In this document: positions 63,251-64,000 of the stretch, piece by piece | Position numbering within the stretch: position 1 is the stretch's first letter | Layout of the letters: every line of letters starts with the position of its first letter | Origin: Pseudomonas sp. GGS8 | GTDB lineage: Bacteria; Pseudomonadota; Gammaproteobacteria; Pseudomonadales; Pseudomonadaceae | Direction of reading: 5' to 3' | Assembly (NCBI RefSeq): GCF_024168645.1 | Contig: NZ_JALJWF010000001.1 | Coordinates: forward strand, 2,657,001 to 2,721,000 | Length of the DNA stretch: 64,000 nt | Made by a program: the position numbers and the translations under genes | The notes under the pieces: generated by a model | Told to the model about the DNA's origin: nothing | What the model saw: the letters and a program-made list of their open reading frames with translations, nothing else | The model's database searches: none

Positions 63251-64000
63251 ATGTCCCAGCCGATCCGCATCAAGGACCACGAAAAAGACGCCCGTCTGGT
63301 GCGTGGCCGCGTCGTGTTCGGGGCAATTACGGTGGTGACGCTGATCGGCGTGCTGATCGCGCGGCTGTATTTCCTTCAGGTGATCCAGTACGAGTACCAC
63401 TCGACCCTGTCGGAAAACAACCGCGTCCATGTGCAGCCGATTCCGCCGACTCGCGGGCTGATCTACGACCGCAATGGCGTGGTGGTGGCCGACAATCGGC
63501 CCAGCTTCAGCCTGAGCATGACCCGCGAACGCTCCGGCGACTGGCAGCAAGTGCTCGACGTGATCGTCGAAGTGCTGGAGCTGACGCCCGAGGATCGGGT
63601 GATCTTCGAGAAACGCATGCGTCAGGGGCGTCGGCCGTTCGAGCCGGTGCCGATCCTGTTCGAGTTGACCGAAGAGCAGATCGCCCGCATCGCGGTGAAC
63701 CAGTTCCGTCTGCCCGGTGTGGAAGTGGTCGCGCAGCTGGTGCGGCATTACCCGCAGGGCGCGCATTTTGCGCACTCGGTGGGTTACATGGGGCGGATCA
63801 ACGAGAAAGAACTCAAGTCTCTTGATCCGGTGAGTTACAGCGGCACCCATCAAATCGGCAAAACCGGCATCGAGCGCTTCTACGAGCCGGAGTTGCACGG
63901 TCAGGTCGGTTACGAAGAAGTCGAGACCAACGCCCGTGGCCGCGTGCTGCGAGTGCTCAAACGTACCGAGCCGATTTCCGGCAAGGACATCGTCCTGAGC
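63251..64000 (+). CDS. pbpA: Penicillin-binding protein 2 (3' partial)
   Basis: 250 codons seen, open to the window end. One transmembrane anchor (VVFGAITVVTLIGVLIARLY), then the pedestal motif PTRGLIYDRNGVVVADNRPS and HFAHSVGYMGRINEKEL with HQIGKTGIERFYEPELHG, characteristic of MrdA/PbpA. The transpeptidase domain (SxxK) lies beyond the window. It cross-links septal-independent (elongation) murein with RodA. Begins the cell-elongation part of the conserved block. Confidence 0.95.
   Translation, partial: MSQPIRIKDHEKDARLVRGRVVFGAITVVTLIGVLIARLYFLQVIQYEYHSTLSENNRVHVQPIPPTRGLIYDRNGVVVADNRPSFSLSMTRERSGDWQQVLDVIVEVLELTPEDRVIFEKRMRQGRRPFEPVPILFELTEEQIARIAVNQFRLPGVEVVAQLVRHYPQGAHFAHSVGYMGRINEKELKSLDPVSYSGTHQIGKTGIERFYEPELHGQVGYEEVETNARGRVLRVLKRTEPISGKDIVLS

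Overview
The window reads as a chromosome segment of a Pseudomonas of the fluorescens group. The main reasons are the high-GC coding style, the many Pseudomonas-type REP palindromes (GTGGGAGCGGGCTTGCCCGC and TGTGGCGAGGGGGCTTGCCCCC classes), and gene order matching what is known from P. aeruginosa. Examples are the mag (alpha-2-macroglobulin) operon, eatR-aldehyde dehydrogenase-permease-eutB-eutC, mpl-ubiX, lrgAB, and proA-nadD-rsfS-rlmH-pbpA. Identification rests on reading the sequence; no database search was run.

Layout. 1-6.6 kb: the end of a mag/yfa-type operon (magD, magE, magF) for a periplasmic alpha-2-macroglobulin system. 7.1-14.6 kb: a MocR-type regulator facing a tight seven-gene operon (SDR, unrecognised 399-aa protein, membrane desaturase, 2OG-Fe(II) oxygenase, DMT exporter, SAM methyltransferase, small protein). 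It looks like an undescribed small-molecule biosynthetic cluster. 14.6-16 kb: gene debris (oxidoreductase, MFS transporter, DNA methyltransferase). 16-27.2 kb: a complete contact-dependent inhibition locus, cdiB-cdiC-cdiA-cdiI, with an HlyC-like acyltransferase and a predicted zinc-dependent nucleic-acid deaminase as the CdiA C-terminal toxin. 27.2-31.7 kb: an AT-richer accessory tail with two broken orphan toxin tips, one orphan immunity gene, two lipoproteins and a truncated TPR gene. Copies of a ~75-bp palindromic element are threaded through it, followed by DUF4291 and integrase fragments and a PrtR-like repressor.

31.9-50.3 kb is mostly core: ppa, an MtfA-like peptidase, DedA, GNAT, the ethanolamine catabolic block (eutC, eutB, permease, aldehyde dehydrogenase, sigma-54 activator) with two clear -24/-12 promoters, then mpl, ubiX, a lipoprotein, an NAD(P)-binding protein, a MORN-repeat/C13-peptidase lipoprotein, a MaoC-like hydratase, lrgAB and a LON-domain protein.

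50.3-57.6 kb is a second accessory insert: a three-gene operon with lower GC. It encodes a 1156-aa protein with a TcdA/TcdB-type pore-forming region plus RTX-like repeats, followed by two paralogous ~610-aa proteins. Each of these ends in what looks like a heat-labile-enterotoxin/pertussis-type ADP-ribosyltransferase domain. This is the strongest candidate in the window for an undescribed toxin system. 57.8-64 kb returns to core: DedA-PAP2, mpg, proA, nadD, rsfS, rlmH and the start of pbpA (PBP2), cut by the window edge.

Three independent competition or virulence-type modules (CDI, the putative AB-like ART/RTX operon and the metabolite cluster) therefore sit within 50 kb, separated by housekeeping blocks.
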